A DNA stretch of 64,000 nt from positions 1 through 64,000 of the forward strand of contig NZ_JAJFNK010000007.1 of NCBI RefSeq assembly GCF_021739485.1. Reading direction: 5' to 3'. Positions 36,414 to 44,588 of this stretch are shown here, piece after piece. The DNA is from Alicyclobacillus tolerans. Lineage in GTDB: Bacteria > Bacillota > Bacilli > Alicyclobacillales > Alicyclobacillaceae. A program made the translations under genes and the position numbers. The number at the start of each line of letters is the position of its first letter. The first letter of the stretch is position 1. Below the pieces are notes generated by a model, which was given only the letters and a program-made list of their open reading frames with translations, was not told the DNA's origin and did not search any database.

Positions 36414-36662
36414 ATGCCTTGTCTTATTGTCATCGGTGCTGTGAACCAAAATACACCTCAGGAAAACGCGGGCACTTTTATTGGCGAGGGTAATTTAGGT
36501 GGTTGGGACGCAAATATGAAAATCAATCAAGGTCACGGAGGCTACTACGGATTTTTTAATATTACGCCTGCCTGGTTGAATATGAATATTGACAATCTGG
36601 AATTGGTGGATGGCATAGTGAATGATCAAGACTTCAAACCTCTCATGGGACTGGACGTGTAA
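36414..36662 (+). CDS. Possible GerPA/GerPF-like protein, copy 1
   Basis: 82 residues: MPCLIVIGAVN..., GEGNLGGWDANMKINQGHGG, ITPAWLNMNIDN and DGIVNDQDFKP. The short, Gly/Asn-rich body resembles spore germination GerPA/GerPF proteins, small inner-coat proteins that help nutrients reach germinant receptors; this match is moderate only. Start ATG 36414 behind GGGGGAGGG. An 82-residue tandem copy follows after 40 bases. Confidence 0.6.
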   Translation: MPCLIVIGAVNQNTPQENAGTFIGEGNLGGWDANMKINQGHGGYYGFFNITPAWLNMNIDNLELVDGIVNDQDFKPLMGLDV

Positions 36663-36702
36663 GGGGACTGCGGTGGTGACCTGAACGGTCAGGGGGTGCA
36701 AA

Positions 36703-36951
36703 ATGCCATCTATTATTCTGATTGGTGCGGTAAATTCGAACACACCACAACAAAATACAGGGATGTTCATAGGTGAATACAACTTCGGGGGCTGGGATGC
36801 GAACATCAAACTCAATCAGGGTCACGGAGGTCTCTATGGGTTCTTTAACGTGATCCCTTTGCAATGGAATGTGAACTTGGACAACATGGAAGTGATTGAT
36901 GGAGCGATTAACGACCAAGACGTGAAACCTGTCGCCAGTGCGAATCTGTAA
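36703..36951 (+). CDS. Possible GerPA/GerPF-like protein, copy 2
   Basis: 82 residues, same length as copy 1 and well over half identical by eye: MPSIILIGAVNSNTPQQN, FGGWDANIKLNQGHGG, DGAINDQDVKP. Start ATG 36703 behind AGGGGG. Tandem duplication. The MPSII N-terminus is typical of GerPA/GerPF. A terminator follows. Confidence 0.6.
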   Translation: MPSIILIGAVNSNTPQQNTGMFIGEYNFGGWDANIKLNQGHGGLYGFFNVIPLQWNVNLDNMEVIDGAINDQDVKPVASANL

Positions 36952-37017
36952 ATAAGAATGTAATCCGTCACCACCTTTTAAAGCACTCATGGAAGGACAA
37001 ACCCATCCTGGATTTGT

Positions 37018-37048
37018 GACGAAGGAAATCGCGCTTCCTTCGTCTTTT
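37018..37048 (+). terminator. Terminator after the tandem pair
   Basis: GACGAAGGAA (37018-37027) pairs with TTCCTTCGTC (37035-37044), followed by TTTT. Confidence 0.85.
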
Positions 37049-37160
37049 ATCGTGCTTGCCGACATAAAACATTTTTCACACCCAATGAACACCTGCCCAC
37101 ACATGTACTTCTCCGCAAGAATACGACTATCGGGATAGATGATTAGGAGTGAGATGTCCC

Positions 37161-37247
37161 ATGAACGGTCTTGGTGTTCTCGGTGTGACGGAGGTACTGG
37201 GAATATTGAGTTTTCGGACGTGGGTTCGAAACAAGATGCGAAAATGA
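37161..37247 (+). CDS. Very small ORF, 28 aa
   Basis: ATG behind TTAGGAGTGAG opens a 28-codon frame with a hydrophobic middle (LGVLGVTEVLGILSF) and a basic end (RNKMRK). The ribosome site is good, but coding cannot be shown. Confidence 0.3.
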   Translation: MNGLGVLGVTEVLGILSFRTWVRNKMRK

Positions 37248-37263
37248 CCCACTAAAAATATCA

Positions 37264-37293
37264 TAAAAAACCTGTCTACGTGATGTAGACAGG
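37264..37293 (-). terminator. Terminator of the CotF operon
   Basis: CCTGTCTAC (37271-37279) pairs with GTAGACAGG (37285-37293); on the minus strand a run of T follows (complement of 37264-37270). Confidence 0.88.
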
Positions 37294-37307
37294 CGGGTTC
37301 AATGTGA

Positions 37308-37469
37308 CTACGGATTTAGCCCTTCATCTGTCACCATAGGTTGAATTTCGTTGGTACTACCTCGCTTCTGTTTGTTACTTGCAAAGGTGCTCTGCTTTTC
37401 CAGTTTACTGAGTTGGTCTCGGACACTTTTGGACTGCATCATATGGTTTTTTGGGTTGTTCTGTTTCAT
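37308..37469 (-). CDS. Small hydrophilic protein, 53 aa, with CotF
   Basis: 53 residues rich in Lys, Gln, Asn and Ser (MKQNNPKNHMMQSKSVRDQL...), no hydrophobic core. Site AGAAGGTGAG upstream of ATG 37469. It lies 18 bases after the CotF-like gene and ends just before the operon terminator. Probably a small spore protein; no known family assigned. Confidence 0.65.
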   Translation of the reverse strand: MKQNNPKNHMMQSKSVRDQLSKLEKQSTFASNKQKRGSTNEIQPMVTDEGLNP

Positions 37470-37487
37470 CGGATTTCTCACCTTCTT

Positions 37488-38039
37488 TTAATGGATTTGA
37501 GCCATTTCAGGCACTTTTTCATAGGTTTGTCCCAAAGCCTGTAGATATGTGTTGGTCGCGGGTTCCCCAGGATAATAGCCATTTTTTCGAAGCCATCCAG
37601 CTACTTCGAATGCGTGGTGTGAACACATCGTAAATGCGTCCTCTAAGAAAGCACGAAGCTGTAGGTTCTCTGTTTCAAAAGCGGATGATGCATAGCCTTT
37701 TCCATTGTTTTTTAAAGTGAGCAAATAAATCGTCGCGATCGCACGATCATCGAATTGAGCGCCGTTCAGGTTCGGAGCACCCGCTTGTGGTGCCTTTGGG
37801 TTAAATGTCGCCTTCTGCGGCATTGCAGGGACCTTGAGTTTCTCAGATGAAGCTCCGTTCTTGGCAAACTCTACTTTGATGTTGTAGTCTTGAACATGGG
37901 CACTCAGTTGTGTTTCCAAGATGGTTTTCAGTTCGGGGTCTCGAACATCCTTCAGAAAGGCACCCATACAGGTCAAAATGTCATAACAGCCCATCAAAAG
38001 ATGATTTAACTCATACGCTTCATGTGTCTGTAGCGACAT
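37488..38039 (-). CDS. Spore coat protein CotF-like
   Basis: 183 residues, ferritin-like helical protein: ELNHLLMGCYDILTCMGAFLKDVRDPELKTILETQL and YLTALG-like C-terminal helices (NLQLRAFLEDAFTMCSHHAFEVAGWLRKNGYYP), typical of the CotF family of spore coat proteins. Between the halves is an Ala/Pro/Lys-rich loop (about 75-105). Site GGAGGAG upstream of ATG 38039. First gene of a two-gene operon. Confidence 0.82.
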   Translation of the reverse strand: MSLQTHEAYELNHLLMGCYDILTCMGAFLKDVRDPELKTILETQLSAHVQDYNIKVEFAKNGASSEKLKVPAMPQKATFNPKAPQAGAPNLNGAQFDDRAIATIYLLTLKNNGKGYASSAFETENLQLRAFLEDAFTMCSHHAFEVAGWLRKNGYYPGEPATNTYLQALGQTYEKVPEMAQIH

Positions 38040-38217
38040 AGAATCTCCTCCACAAGATCAAATTTCTGTTCGTACATACTATCTCCAGGTTGACAGACGA
38101 TATCCCTCGGGACACACCGATAAGATATTCGGTGGCTCAAACCTCAACGGAACGTGGAACAATAGGCTAAGTTGTTACTGACGATACGTCCATTTGAAGG
38201 GTTGCGGAGGTGGACAA

Positions 38218-38898
38218 ATGCGAGAACGCAAAGTGTGGATATCTGTGATTGTGTTACTGTCATTGACTGTGATTTTGTTAGTCGGCGTTCTTGTTTCGAA
38301 TTGGATGAGGTACAGCCCATGGAATCGACGCATGGATGCTGGTCAGAACGGTGGCATGATGGGCAACAGCGGAATGATGGGAAGCGGTGGCATGATGGGT
38401 AACGCAACAGCGGCAAATACTGCCACTATCGACAACAATCAGTTACACCAGCTTGTGGCAGAAGGAGAACAGGGAGCACGGATTGACCGCGCCAAGAAGA
38501 CCATCACCTATACGGGAGGGAGTGTGAACTTAGTTGCATTGGCTTCGCCTCATGGTGTACCCAATATGACATGGGAAATCGACGGTTTGGTAAACCCGAC
38601 CCTCTTCATTCAACCAGGTGCCACCGTTCATGTCACTTTAGTGAATCCCGACTGGGGCTATATGCATGGGTTCGAAGTCACGAAAACCGCTCCGCCATAC
38701 TCACAGATGCCCATGATGACTGTAGATCATATTTTCATGCTCCCACCGTTGCCACAACGCACGACACAGGCGTTGACCAACGCACGTTATCATGTGATTG
38801 AAGGCGAGATGACCCTACATCCTGGCACATACTACTACATTTGCCCCGTGCCTGGGCACGCCAAGAGTGGTATGTACGGTGTGGTAAAAGTGAGTTGA
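38218..38898 (+). CDS. Sulfocyanin-type blue copper protein
   Basis: 226 residues. N-terminal membrane anchor (about 6-28), Met/Gly-rich linker with repeated GGMMGN/SGMMG units, then a cupredoxin domain with all four type-1 copper ligands: His in YMHGFEV, then Cys, His and Met in CPVPGHAKSGM. Sulfocyanins and rusticyanins carry electrons in the respiratory chains of acidophilic iron/sulfur oxidisers. Start ATG 38218 behind GCGGAGGTGG. The Met-rich linker may also bind copper. Next along is a cluster of metal-related genes. Confidence 0.88.
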   Translation: MRERKVWISVIVLLSLTVILLVGVLVSNWMRYSPWNRRMDAGQNGGMMGNSGMMGSGGMMGNATAANTATIDNNQLHQLVAEGEQGARIDRAKKTITYTGGSVNLVALASPHGVPNMTWEIDGLVNPTLFIQPGATVHVTLVNPDWGYMHGFEVTKTAPPYSQMPMMTVDHIFMLPPLPQRTTQALTNARYHVIEGEMTLHPGTYYYICPVPGHAKSGMYGVVKVS

Positions 38899-39152
38899 AC
38901 CTCGCTTATAAGGCAACAAAGGGGCAAGTACAGCAAAATTGCCTCGGCGATTTCTGGTCTTGTTGCACTGAGAACGATGACAATTGCGAAAAACCAACGC
39001 AAATTTGAGAACCCGTGCCCACTCGCCAGTGGAGAACGTGAAGGTAGCCCTCAATGATGCATGACGAGGTGAGGATCGATACAGGAGTTTGAAACAAAAC
39101 ACTCCCCTCATGAGCATTGACATTTCCGTATGGTTGTTTAAAATGGTTATCG

Positions 39153-39180
39153 AATCAATACATCAATATACATTGATATA
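39153..39180. promoter_or_regulatory. Probable ArsR-type operator
   Basis: Palindrome ATCAAT-ATAC-ATTGAT at 39162-39177, with flanks AATACATC and ATATATT, upstream of the 39255 gene and its ArsR regulator. Dyads of this type are typical binding sites for ArsR/SmtB repressors. Confidence 0.6.
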
Positions 39181-39254
39181 TTGGGATGTGACAATTCACG
39201 GATATTCGCGAGGTTGCCAAGGTTAAAGAAGAGTCAACAGAAGGTAAAGTCATT

Positions 39255-39461
39255 GTGGAATTTAAGGGGATTGCGACAGAGAAACTACAGAATTTGGTCA
39301 CAGAATGCTTCAGTGGAACCTGCTCCTGTGGCGGCGAAGGGTTTTTATCGAGTGTCGATTCGTTCGTGTTAGCCGAAGACGGAAAGACGATCGAGATTTC
39401 AGGCAAAGTAAAGGCTGAAGAAGTCGTGAAGACACTGCAAAATTGGGAAAAGGAACTGTAA
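39255..39461 (+). CDS. Small Cys-rich protein
   Basis: 68 residues from GTG 39255, with CFSGTCSCGG in the middle, a possible metal site. The frame extends upstream through protein-like codons (TDIREVAKVKEESTEGKVIV) to an ACG at 39198 where ATG would be expected, so the true start may be there and mutated or non-standard. It lies between the operator and the ArsR gene. Family not recognised; metal handling is inferred from context. Confidence 0.55.
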   Translation: MEFKGIATEKLQNLVTECFSGTCSCGGEGFLSSVDSFVLAEDGKTIEISGKVKAEEVVKTLQNWEKEL

Positions 39462-39530
39462 TTGTGAACAGGTGGACGATATGCTCCGTAACTTGAATGA
39501 ATAAAAAATACAGGGAGGGGGATACGTGTG

Positions 39531-39893
39531 ATGGATGATACGCAACCCCTGGATTTACAAATCCAGCGTCCGATTGAACTGAGTGGTTTGTTGAAAGTTT
39601 TGGCGGAACCTGTTCGCTTGCGGATGCTCCGATTACTCTCTGGGCAAGAGTCCTTGTGTTGCCGTCTCGTTCCTACGGGTGTTGAGAGCGAAGAGCAGGA
39701 CGTGAGAATCTACGGATTGTGCGTACAGGATTTGGTGGCTCACCTGGGATTACCTCAATCTACGGTGTCTCATCACTTGAATGTCTTAAAAAACGCAGGC
39801 GTAGTTCGTAGTGTCAAACAAGGAGTTTGGGTGTTCTATTTCCGCGATGAAGAGACTGTGAATGCGCTGAAGCGAGCCATCAATTTACTCTAA
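39531..39893 (+). CDS. ArsR/SmtB-family metal-responsive repressor
   Basis: 120 residues, winged helix: LKVLAEPVRLRMLRLLSG, DLVAHLGLPQSTVSHHLNVLKNAGVV, FYFRDEETV. Cysteines in the wing/helix region (SLCCRL and LCVQDL) are placed where members bind arsenite, antimonite or soft metals. Start at 39531 (or GTG 39528) behind GGGAGGGGG. Probably controls the palindrome at 39162-39177 and the surrounding genes. Confidence 0.9.
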   Translation: MDDTQPLDLQIQRPIELSGLLKVLAEPVRLRMLRLLSGQESLCCRLVPTGVESEEQDVRIYGLCVQDLVAHLGLPQSTVSHHLNVLKNAGVVRSVKQGVWVFYFRDEETVNALKRAINLL

Positions 39894-40037
39894 GCAGACT
39901 AAGGATTACGGCTTCATAATCGGAGAGCGGGCAATCACCGTGAATGATACCACGGGTATACAGACAGAAACATTTGCACCAAGACGATAAATGGTCTCAA
40001 GTGCAACTGGGGAAAGACCAGATAGGAGATGGTTCAA

Positions 40038-40253
40038 ATGATGTGGGGATATGGCGGTTGGGGCGGATTCGGAATGCTCTTCCCGATTTTAGGCATTGTG
40101 ATGATGGTTGTGATGATGTACTTCATGGGGCGGATGATGATGGGGCATAACCACGACCACAATCACCCGCAAAGAGAGGACACATCGGAGTTGTTACGTG
40201 AAATGCAACATCTGCGGCGAGAAGTTGAGGATTTGAAGCGGGAGAAAAGGTAA
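40038..40253 (+). CDS. Small Met/His-rich membrane protein
   Basis: 71 residues: a Trp/Gly/Met-rich N-terminus, one membrane helix with many Met residues (VMMVVMMYFMGRMMMG), then HNHDHNH and a charged coiled coil (LLREMQHLRREVEDLKREK). Met and His clusters suit copper. Start 40038 behind TAGGAG. Lies between ArsR and the methyltransferase. Confidence 0.7.
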   Translation: MMWGYGGWGGFGMLFPILGIVMMVVMMYFMGRMMMGHNHDHNHPQREDTSELLREMQHLRREVEDLKREKR

Positions 40254-40265
40254 GGAGGATTTGTA

Positions 40266-40931
40266 ATGGCGGATCTGGATAGTTTGAATCGACAACAACC
40301 CCATTGGGGTCAGGCTTTTGCCAAGAACAACGAGATGTTCGGAGAGTCTCCCAGCGATGCCGCCATTCGAGCCGTAGAAATCTTTAAGAGTCATGGTCAG
40401 GAACGGATATTAGAGTTGGGCGCAGGGCAAGGGCGAGATACGTTGTTTTTTGCGAGAAATGGGTTTCAGGTGCATGTGTTGGATTACACCAAGGAGGGCA
40501 CTGAGCGCATTCGGCAGAAAGCGAAAGAACAGGGGTTATCGGATCGCATTACAGTCGTTGAACATGATGTTCGGAAACCCTTTCCACTACCAAGTGGGTC
40601 TTCTGATGCTTGCTACTCACACATGTTATACTGCATGGCTCTGACAATGGACGAATTGGTCGCTTTGAATGACCATGTTCGACAAGTTCTGCGCCCAGGT
40701 GGATATAACATTTACACGGTTCGGCACAAGGGGGACGCGCATTATGGACAAGGAGTTCACCGAGGGGAAGACCTGTATGAAGTTGGTGGCTTCATTGTTC
40801 ACTTTTTTGACCGAGCGAAGGTCGAGACACTGACGGATGGATATGAATTGATGGATATCCACGAATTCGAAGAGGGTGGACTGCCACGGAAACTCTATCA
40901 GGTCACGTTGGAGAAGAACAGGGTGGAGTGA
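40266..40931 (+). CDS. SAM-dependent methyltransferase
   Basis: 221 residues, class I Rossmann fold: motif I ILELGAGQGRD, acidic loop HVLDYT, motif post-I VEHDVRKPFPLP, VLRPGGYNIY. Site AAGGAGG upstream. The position after an ArsR-type regulator suggests a metal-linked or detoxification role, but substrate is unknown; methyltransferases next to ArsR can methylate arsenite, yet the Cys set of ArsM is not seen. Confidence 0.85.
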   Translation: MADLDSLNRQQPHWGQAFAKNNEMFGESPSDAAIRAVEIFKSHGQERILELGAGQGRDTLFFARNGFQVHVLDYTKEGTERIRQKAKEQGLSDRITVVEHDVRKPFPLPSGSSDACYSHMLYCMALTMDELVALNDHVRQVLRPGGYNIYTVRHKGDAHYGQGVHRGEDLYEVGGFIVHFFDRAKVETLTDGYELMDIHEFEEGGLPRKLYQVTLEKNRVE

Positions 40932-40975
40932 TGGGAGAGGCTTTGATTGGATAAATCAACGCGAAGGAGTCGTTT

Positions 40976-41440
40976 ATGATGGAAGACTGCTGTCGAGTTC
41001 CAGCGCAAAAGACGCAGGCTGATTCTCTCATCTGTCCTGTATGTCAGCAAACAGGAAAGAGCGTTCCGCTCATCACCCTGAAAGCTCTACTTACTCCGTC
41101 TGCCCTGTCTACCCTCGACCCGTCATACTCCTACTCATTCTGCCCAAACACAGCCTGTGAGGTTGTTTACTTCTCTCATGAACAGGTGTTCCACAAGGAT
41201 GCAATTAAAGTTCCTGTCTATCAGAAAGACGAGGGTTCAGAAGTTCCAGTATGCTATTGCTTTGGTTGGACGAGGCAGAAACTCGTACAAGCGATACAAG
41301 GCAAAGAAGATCCTACCCAGTACATCAGTGAACAGGTAAAGGCGAATCGTTGTGGCTGTGAGGTGAACAATCCACAAGGAAGTTGCTGTTTGGGGAATGT
41401 CACCGCATTTGTGCATAGTCTGGAGCATCGAAACGGGTAA
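40976..41440 (+). CDS. CopZ-like iron-sulfur/zinc protein
   Basis: 154 residues. N-terminal part with CPVCQQ and CPNTAC (zinc-type site, like the zf_CopZ domain), then VCYCFGWTRQKL and RCGCEV...GSCCLGNV, a BFD-like [2Fe-2S] binding pattern. This resembles the N-terminal domain of Archaeoglobus CopZ, a copper-handling iron-sulfur/zinc protein, without the C-terminal heavy-metal domain. ATG 40976 behind AAGGAG. A second, interrupted copy is at 60230. Confidence 0.82.
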   Translation: MMEDCCRVPAQKTQADSLICPVCQQTGKSVPLITLKALLTPSALSTLDPSYSYSFCPNTACEVVYFSHEQVFHKDAIKVPVYQKDEGSEVPVCYCFGWTRQKLVQAIQGKEDPTQYISEQVKANRCGCEVNNPQGSCCLGNVTAFVHSLEHRNG

Positions 41441-41608
41441 TTTTTTTCAAGATCCGCTTGGATAGAGACTCCTTTGCACTGATACAGTCGCACAGAAAGC
41501 TGATGGCAGGTTCATCAAGCTGGTGCAACCAATAAGGAAACGTATCAAAATGTCGCATTTTGTAAATCATATGTGCTGTTTTTGTATAAATGTGAAAAGA
41601 GGGATACT

Positions 41609-42142
41609 ATGCCAAAGAATCAATGGAACTTAGATACAGCACATAGTAGTGTGGACTTTACGATCCGACATATGATGGTTTCAAAAGTACGAGGGACCTT
41701 CCAAACCTTTGAAGCTACCATTGATGCCGATCCTGAAGACCTAACGACAGCATCAATTGAGTTCTTGATTGACGTAAACAGTGTTAACACACGAAATGAA
41801 GACCGAGGCAATCATCTACGGTCATCCGACTTTTTTGATGTCGAGCATCATCCGAAAATGACGTTCAAATCGACAAAAGTCACGAAAATGAGTCCTGGAG
41901 AGTATGAACTAACTGGGGACTTGACGATTCGAGGGACGACTCGACCCGAAACATTTGTAGTGAGTTACGAAGGACAAGGTAAAGACCCTTGGGGGAATGA
42001 AAAAGCAGGTTTCGAAGCCCATGGAACCATCAGTCGTAGTGAGTATGGGCTGACTTGGAACCAAGCACTTGAAACAGGCGGTGTGTTGGTCGCAGATCAA
42101 GTACAGGTAACGGTGGATATTCAAGCTTCAAAACAAGCTTAA
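41609..42142 (+). CDS. YceI-family protein
   Basis: 177 residues, lipocalin-like: NLDTAHSSVDFTIRHMMVSKVRGTF, IDVNSVNTRNEDRGNHLRSSDFFDVEHHPKMTFKS, DLTIRGTTRPETF. No signal peptide here, so cytosolic. YceI proteins bind amphipathic molecules such as isoprenoids. ATG 41609 behind AAGAGGG. Terminator follows. Confidence 0.92.
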   Translation: MPKNQWNLDTAHSSVDFTIRHMMVSKVRGTFQTFEATIDADPEDLTTASIEFLIDVNSVNTRNEDRGNHLRSSDFFDVEHHPKMTFKSTKVTKMSPGEYELTGDLTIRGTTRPETFVVSYEGQGKDPWGNEKAGFEAHGTISRSEYGLTWNQALETGGVLVADQVQVTVDIQASKQA

Positions 42143-42176
42143 CGAGAATTCTATGGTTATATAGCTCAGGAGTACA

Positions 42177-42207
42177 GGGCACGCCTATCTTTATGGCGTG
42201 TCCTTTT
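42177..42207 (+). terminator. Terminator after yceI
   Basis: GGGCACGCC (42177-42185) pairs with GGCGTGTCC (42195-42203), followed by TTTT. Confidence 0.8.
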
Positions 42208-42341
42208 CGTCCTAAATCTTCTGTTACAGAATTCGAACAACAAGAAATATCTATATGGGGTTTGGTTTTCCCTCTGCTCAACCGATGACCATCTACGCCA
42301 GATTGAACGCATCTCATGGGAAGTGTCGTTTAAGCTAACAC

Positions 42342-42370
42342 AAAAAAGGGATTCGCACATTTGCGAATCC
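42342..42370 (-). terminator. Minus-strand terminator
   Basis: GGATTCGCA (42349-42357) pairs with TGCGAATCC (42362-42370); on the minus strand CTTTTTTG follows. Confidence 0.7.
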
Positions 42371-42487
42371 AATGGGGTAAGGGTGATAACTCATATTATA
42401 CGCCATTCAGGACAAAACGTGTCAATAGAAACCGATGTCGAGGATGGCGTCCCCCACAGAGCGATGCAAGGAGCCATTGCGGATAAG

Positions 42488-42515
42488 CAAAACGCCGCAC
42501 AAATACGGCGTTTTC
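42488..42515. terminator. Hairpin downstream of the 58-aa gene
   Basis: AACGCCG (42491-42497) pairs with CGGCGTT (42506-42512), with AAAA/TTTT on both sides, so it can stop transcripts in both directions. Lies after the 42596-42772 gene on the minus strand. Confidence 0.65.
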
Positions 42516-42595
42516 GGCGCATACCTCGACGACATCGATAGCTTTCCCAAGATACAGGGAAGAATCCACATACTGCTCAGTAAACGTGCTTGATT

Positions 42596-42772
42596 CTATT
42601 TTTGTTTCCCGTATAACCGCATGATACGCTGACTTTCTTGCTTGATTCGTGCCTCATGCGGCGATAGCACAGGCAACGGAGCCACAATTCGAGTGGGTTT
42701 CCGTGTATTGACCTTAAGTTGTTCATTATCTTTGAATCTGATACTTTCTGAACAGGAGTACGTGTCGGTCAT
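42596..42772 (-). CDS. Small basic protein, 58 aa
   Basis: 58 residues (MTDTYSCSESIRFKDNEQL...; basic and helical in the second half: HEARIKQESQRIMRLYGKQ) with a nearly ideal ribosome site GGAGGTG six bases before ATG 42772. Hairpin terminators follow. Family not recognised. Confidence 0.65.
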   Translation of the reverse strand: MTDTYSCSESIRFKDNEQLKVNTRKPTRIVAPLPVLSPHEARIKQESQRIMRLYGKQK

Positions 42773-43004
42773 GTTTCACACCTCCGTATCATTCGTGAAT
42801 GTGGTACGGCGAGAATTTACAAACAAATCGGGGGGCACCAGATGGTGGCTGGGGACTGTTGTTGAGATGAGAGATGTCCAACGTGATGTCCGATGGGTTA
42901 AAACCTGCCCATGGTGGTATAATCGGGTTTCCGAGTCCAGCGACGATCCGTTCGAAGTTAAGGTTTCTCTTCGCCCGACCCGCTTTGTATACAGCATTCG
43001 TTAG
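42770..43004 (+). CDS. Doubtful ORF, 77 aa
   Basis: Plus-strand frame starting over the start of the 58-aa gene; Trp/Arg-rich (RWWLGTVVEMRDVQRDVRWVKTCPWW) and protein-like, but no ribosome site. It may be a remnant. Confidence 0.2.
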
Positions 43005-43237
43005 TCATTGGGGCTACCTCTACTCTTCTCGTCTTTTGCCCTATCTTTGTCTGGGTATTCAAGGAATTGTTCCATGACCTCTGGAGGCAAACGATGGGCT
43101 TCGGATAGCGGTATGCCATTTGCTTTGCACCAATTGACGAATTTCCTGATTTTGACTTTTGGGGTATTCGGGTCAGGGGGGACGGCATAAACTCCGTCTG
43201 GAAAGTTGCCATCCCAGTCCCAGTCATGATTGCCCAT
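43001..43237 (-). CDS. Hypothetical protein, 78 aa
   Basis: 78 residues: MGNHDWDWDGNFPDGVYAVP, then IRKFVNWCKANGIPLSEAH, a basic acidic-ended C-terminus. AGGAG lies 12 bases upstream of ATG 43237. Soluble, family not recognised. Confidence 0.6.
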   Translation of the reverse strand: MGNHDWDWDGNFPDGVYAVPPDPNTPKVKIRKFVNWCKANGIPLSEAHRLPPEVMEQFLEYPDKDRAKDEKSRGSPND

Positions 43238-43630
43238 CGTTTATCACCGCTCCTGTAGACATCTCTTCAGCTTGCTAATCACCGCTTGATGTCTTTTAAA
43301 GATGCGTTTTGTGCTCATCGCCATGGGAACGGTTGCTTTGCAGACTGGCTGTTCCAGCAACATTGGACTATGAGATGGTCTGCGATTGGACGGACTCCGA
43401 TCCTTGCTCACATCCTCTCCCCTCCCCCTTTGCTGTCCTGCGTCCGAAACAAGCGTGAAGACTGTGAATGCATACATTATCATTAAGATACCTCAAGAAT
43501 GGCAATGTGTAAAAAAGGGCTTCTTGGAGTTGGGGCATGACACCATGGGTTGAGTGGTAGTCTGGGCGTGGTTTTGGGTAGACAGAGGTCGTTCAATTCT
43601 TCGGGGTCGCTATTGCGTACAAAGTGGCGA
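43238..43630. other. Intergenic, no gene seen
   Basis: About 390 bases with several short frames, none with a ribosome site and protein-like sequence. Confidence 0.3.
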
Positions 43631-43867
43631 TTACTGTCTATTTTTCTTTTGTGCGTTCTTGTTCGGCGCACGTCTGAACGACCTGGTGTTCCTTTTCGTC
43701 GCCTGGGTGTTTTCTATCGTGGCTATCGTATTGAGGTTGGTCGCTCTATTGTTCAAAATGGTAGCCCATGTGTTGGCAACGGATGCCATAATCGCAACAA
43801 TTGCTACCACGAGTGTGGTTTTTCGGATACCACTCGTCGATGGTGTTGAGCTACCCGACTTAAGCAT
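43631..43867 (-). CDS. Small membrane-anchored protein, 78 aa
   Basis: 78 residues: short Ser/Thr-rich start, one membrane helix (TTLVVAIVAIMASVANTWA), then an Asn/Thr/Arg-rich tail ending in a basic KKNRQ. GGAGGAAGGAG six bases before ATG 43867 makes translation very likely. Family not recognised. Confidence 0.6.
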   Translation of the reverse strand: MLKSGSSTPSTSGIRKTTLVVAIVAIMASVANTWATILNNRATNLNTIATIENTQATKRNTRSFRRAPNKNAQKKNRQ

Positions 43868-44111
43868 AATCTCCTTCCTCCGATTCCCCTAATACAAGCG
43901 AAATACTCATGCCGATTCGGGGACGTTTCTTGTCCTGATACACAGGATATGTCTAAAGATCAAGGTGTGGCGAGGCGATCTATACAGGGAACATACCCAT
44001 TGTTGTGGCTCATGTTCAAGCAATCGAGGCGCAGTTGCGCCGTGTTCGCGGCGAACAGCGGGGTCAATTGTAGGCAAGAATTCGTATGTTGTCTTGAAGG
44101 AAGGGGTTAAT

Positions 44112-44276
44112 TTGGCTGAGACTCGAAAAAATGCGATGCGGATGGATCGCACGGAGATACTGCAGTCGGAATGGACGGTCTTGATTGGAGAGTCCTTGGT
44201 TGCGATTGGCTCTGTGGTTGTCGTGATTGGGCTCATTCGAGCTTTTCATGTGCTCTTAAAAGATCATAGGGTATGA
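44112..44276 (+). CDS. Small membrane protein, 54 aa
   Basis: TTG start behind AAGGAAGGGG. Charged N-terminus (MAETRKNAMRMDRTEI) and one membrane helix (SLVAIGSVVVVIGLIRAF). Upstream in-frame codons lack a start with a site. Confidence 0.5.
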   Translation: MAETRKNAMRMDRTEILQSEWTVLIGESLVAIGSVVVVIGLIRAFHVLLKDHRV

Positions 44277-44525
44277 CACAGAATTGCCTCTGACTGATTT
44301 AGATACGTGAGTGAACGTGTCTACCCTCTGGCAACGGTTCCGTCTTCATAGCCACAAACTCCATATGTCGAGAAATTTGACTACGGCATCCAGTTCGAAT
44401 TGCCACGTAACATTTCTACCCGCGAGAGTAGAAATTTGAGTCCGTCTGTTGCAAACCATCCATGTGCAGTGACGTATTCGATGTGGGGAAGGGTGCATAT
44501 GAACCCGAATCCATCAGTTCTTCCG

Positions 44526-44554
44526 TGTCACACCGACGCTCTCTGCATCGTCTA
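44526..44554 (+). promoter_or_regulatory. ECF sigma promoter for 44589 lipoprotein
   Basis: TGTCAC (44526-44531), 17-base spacer, CGTCTA (44549-44554), 34 bases before the ATG. Confidence 0.75.
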
Positions 44555-44588
44555 TAGTGGTAAAACTGTGTGTTGAGGTAGGGACAGA

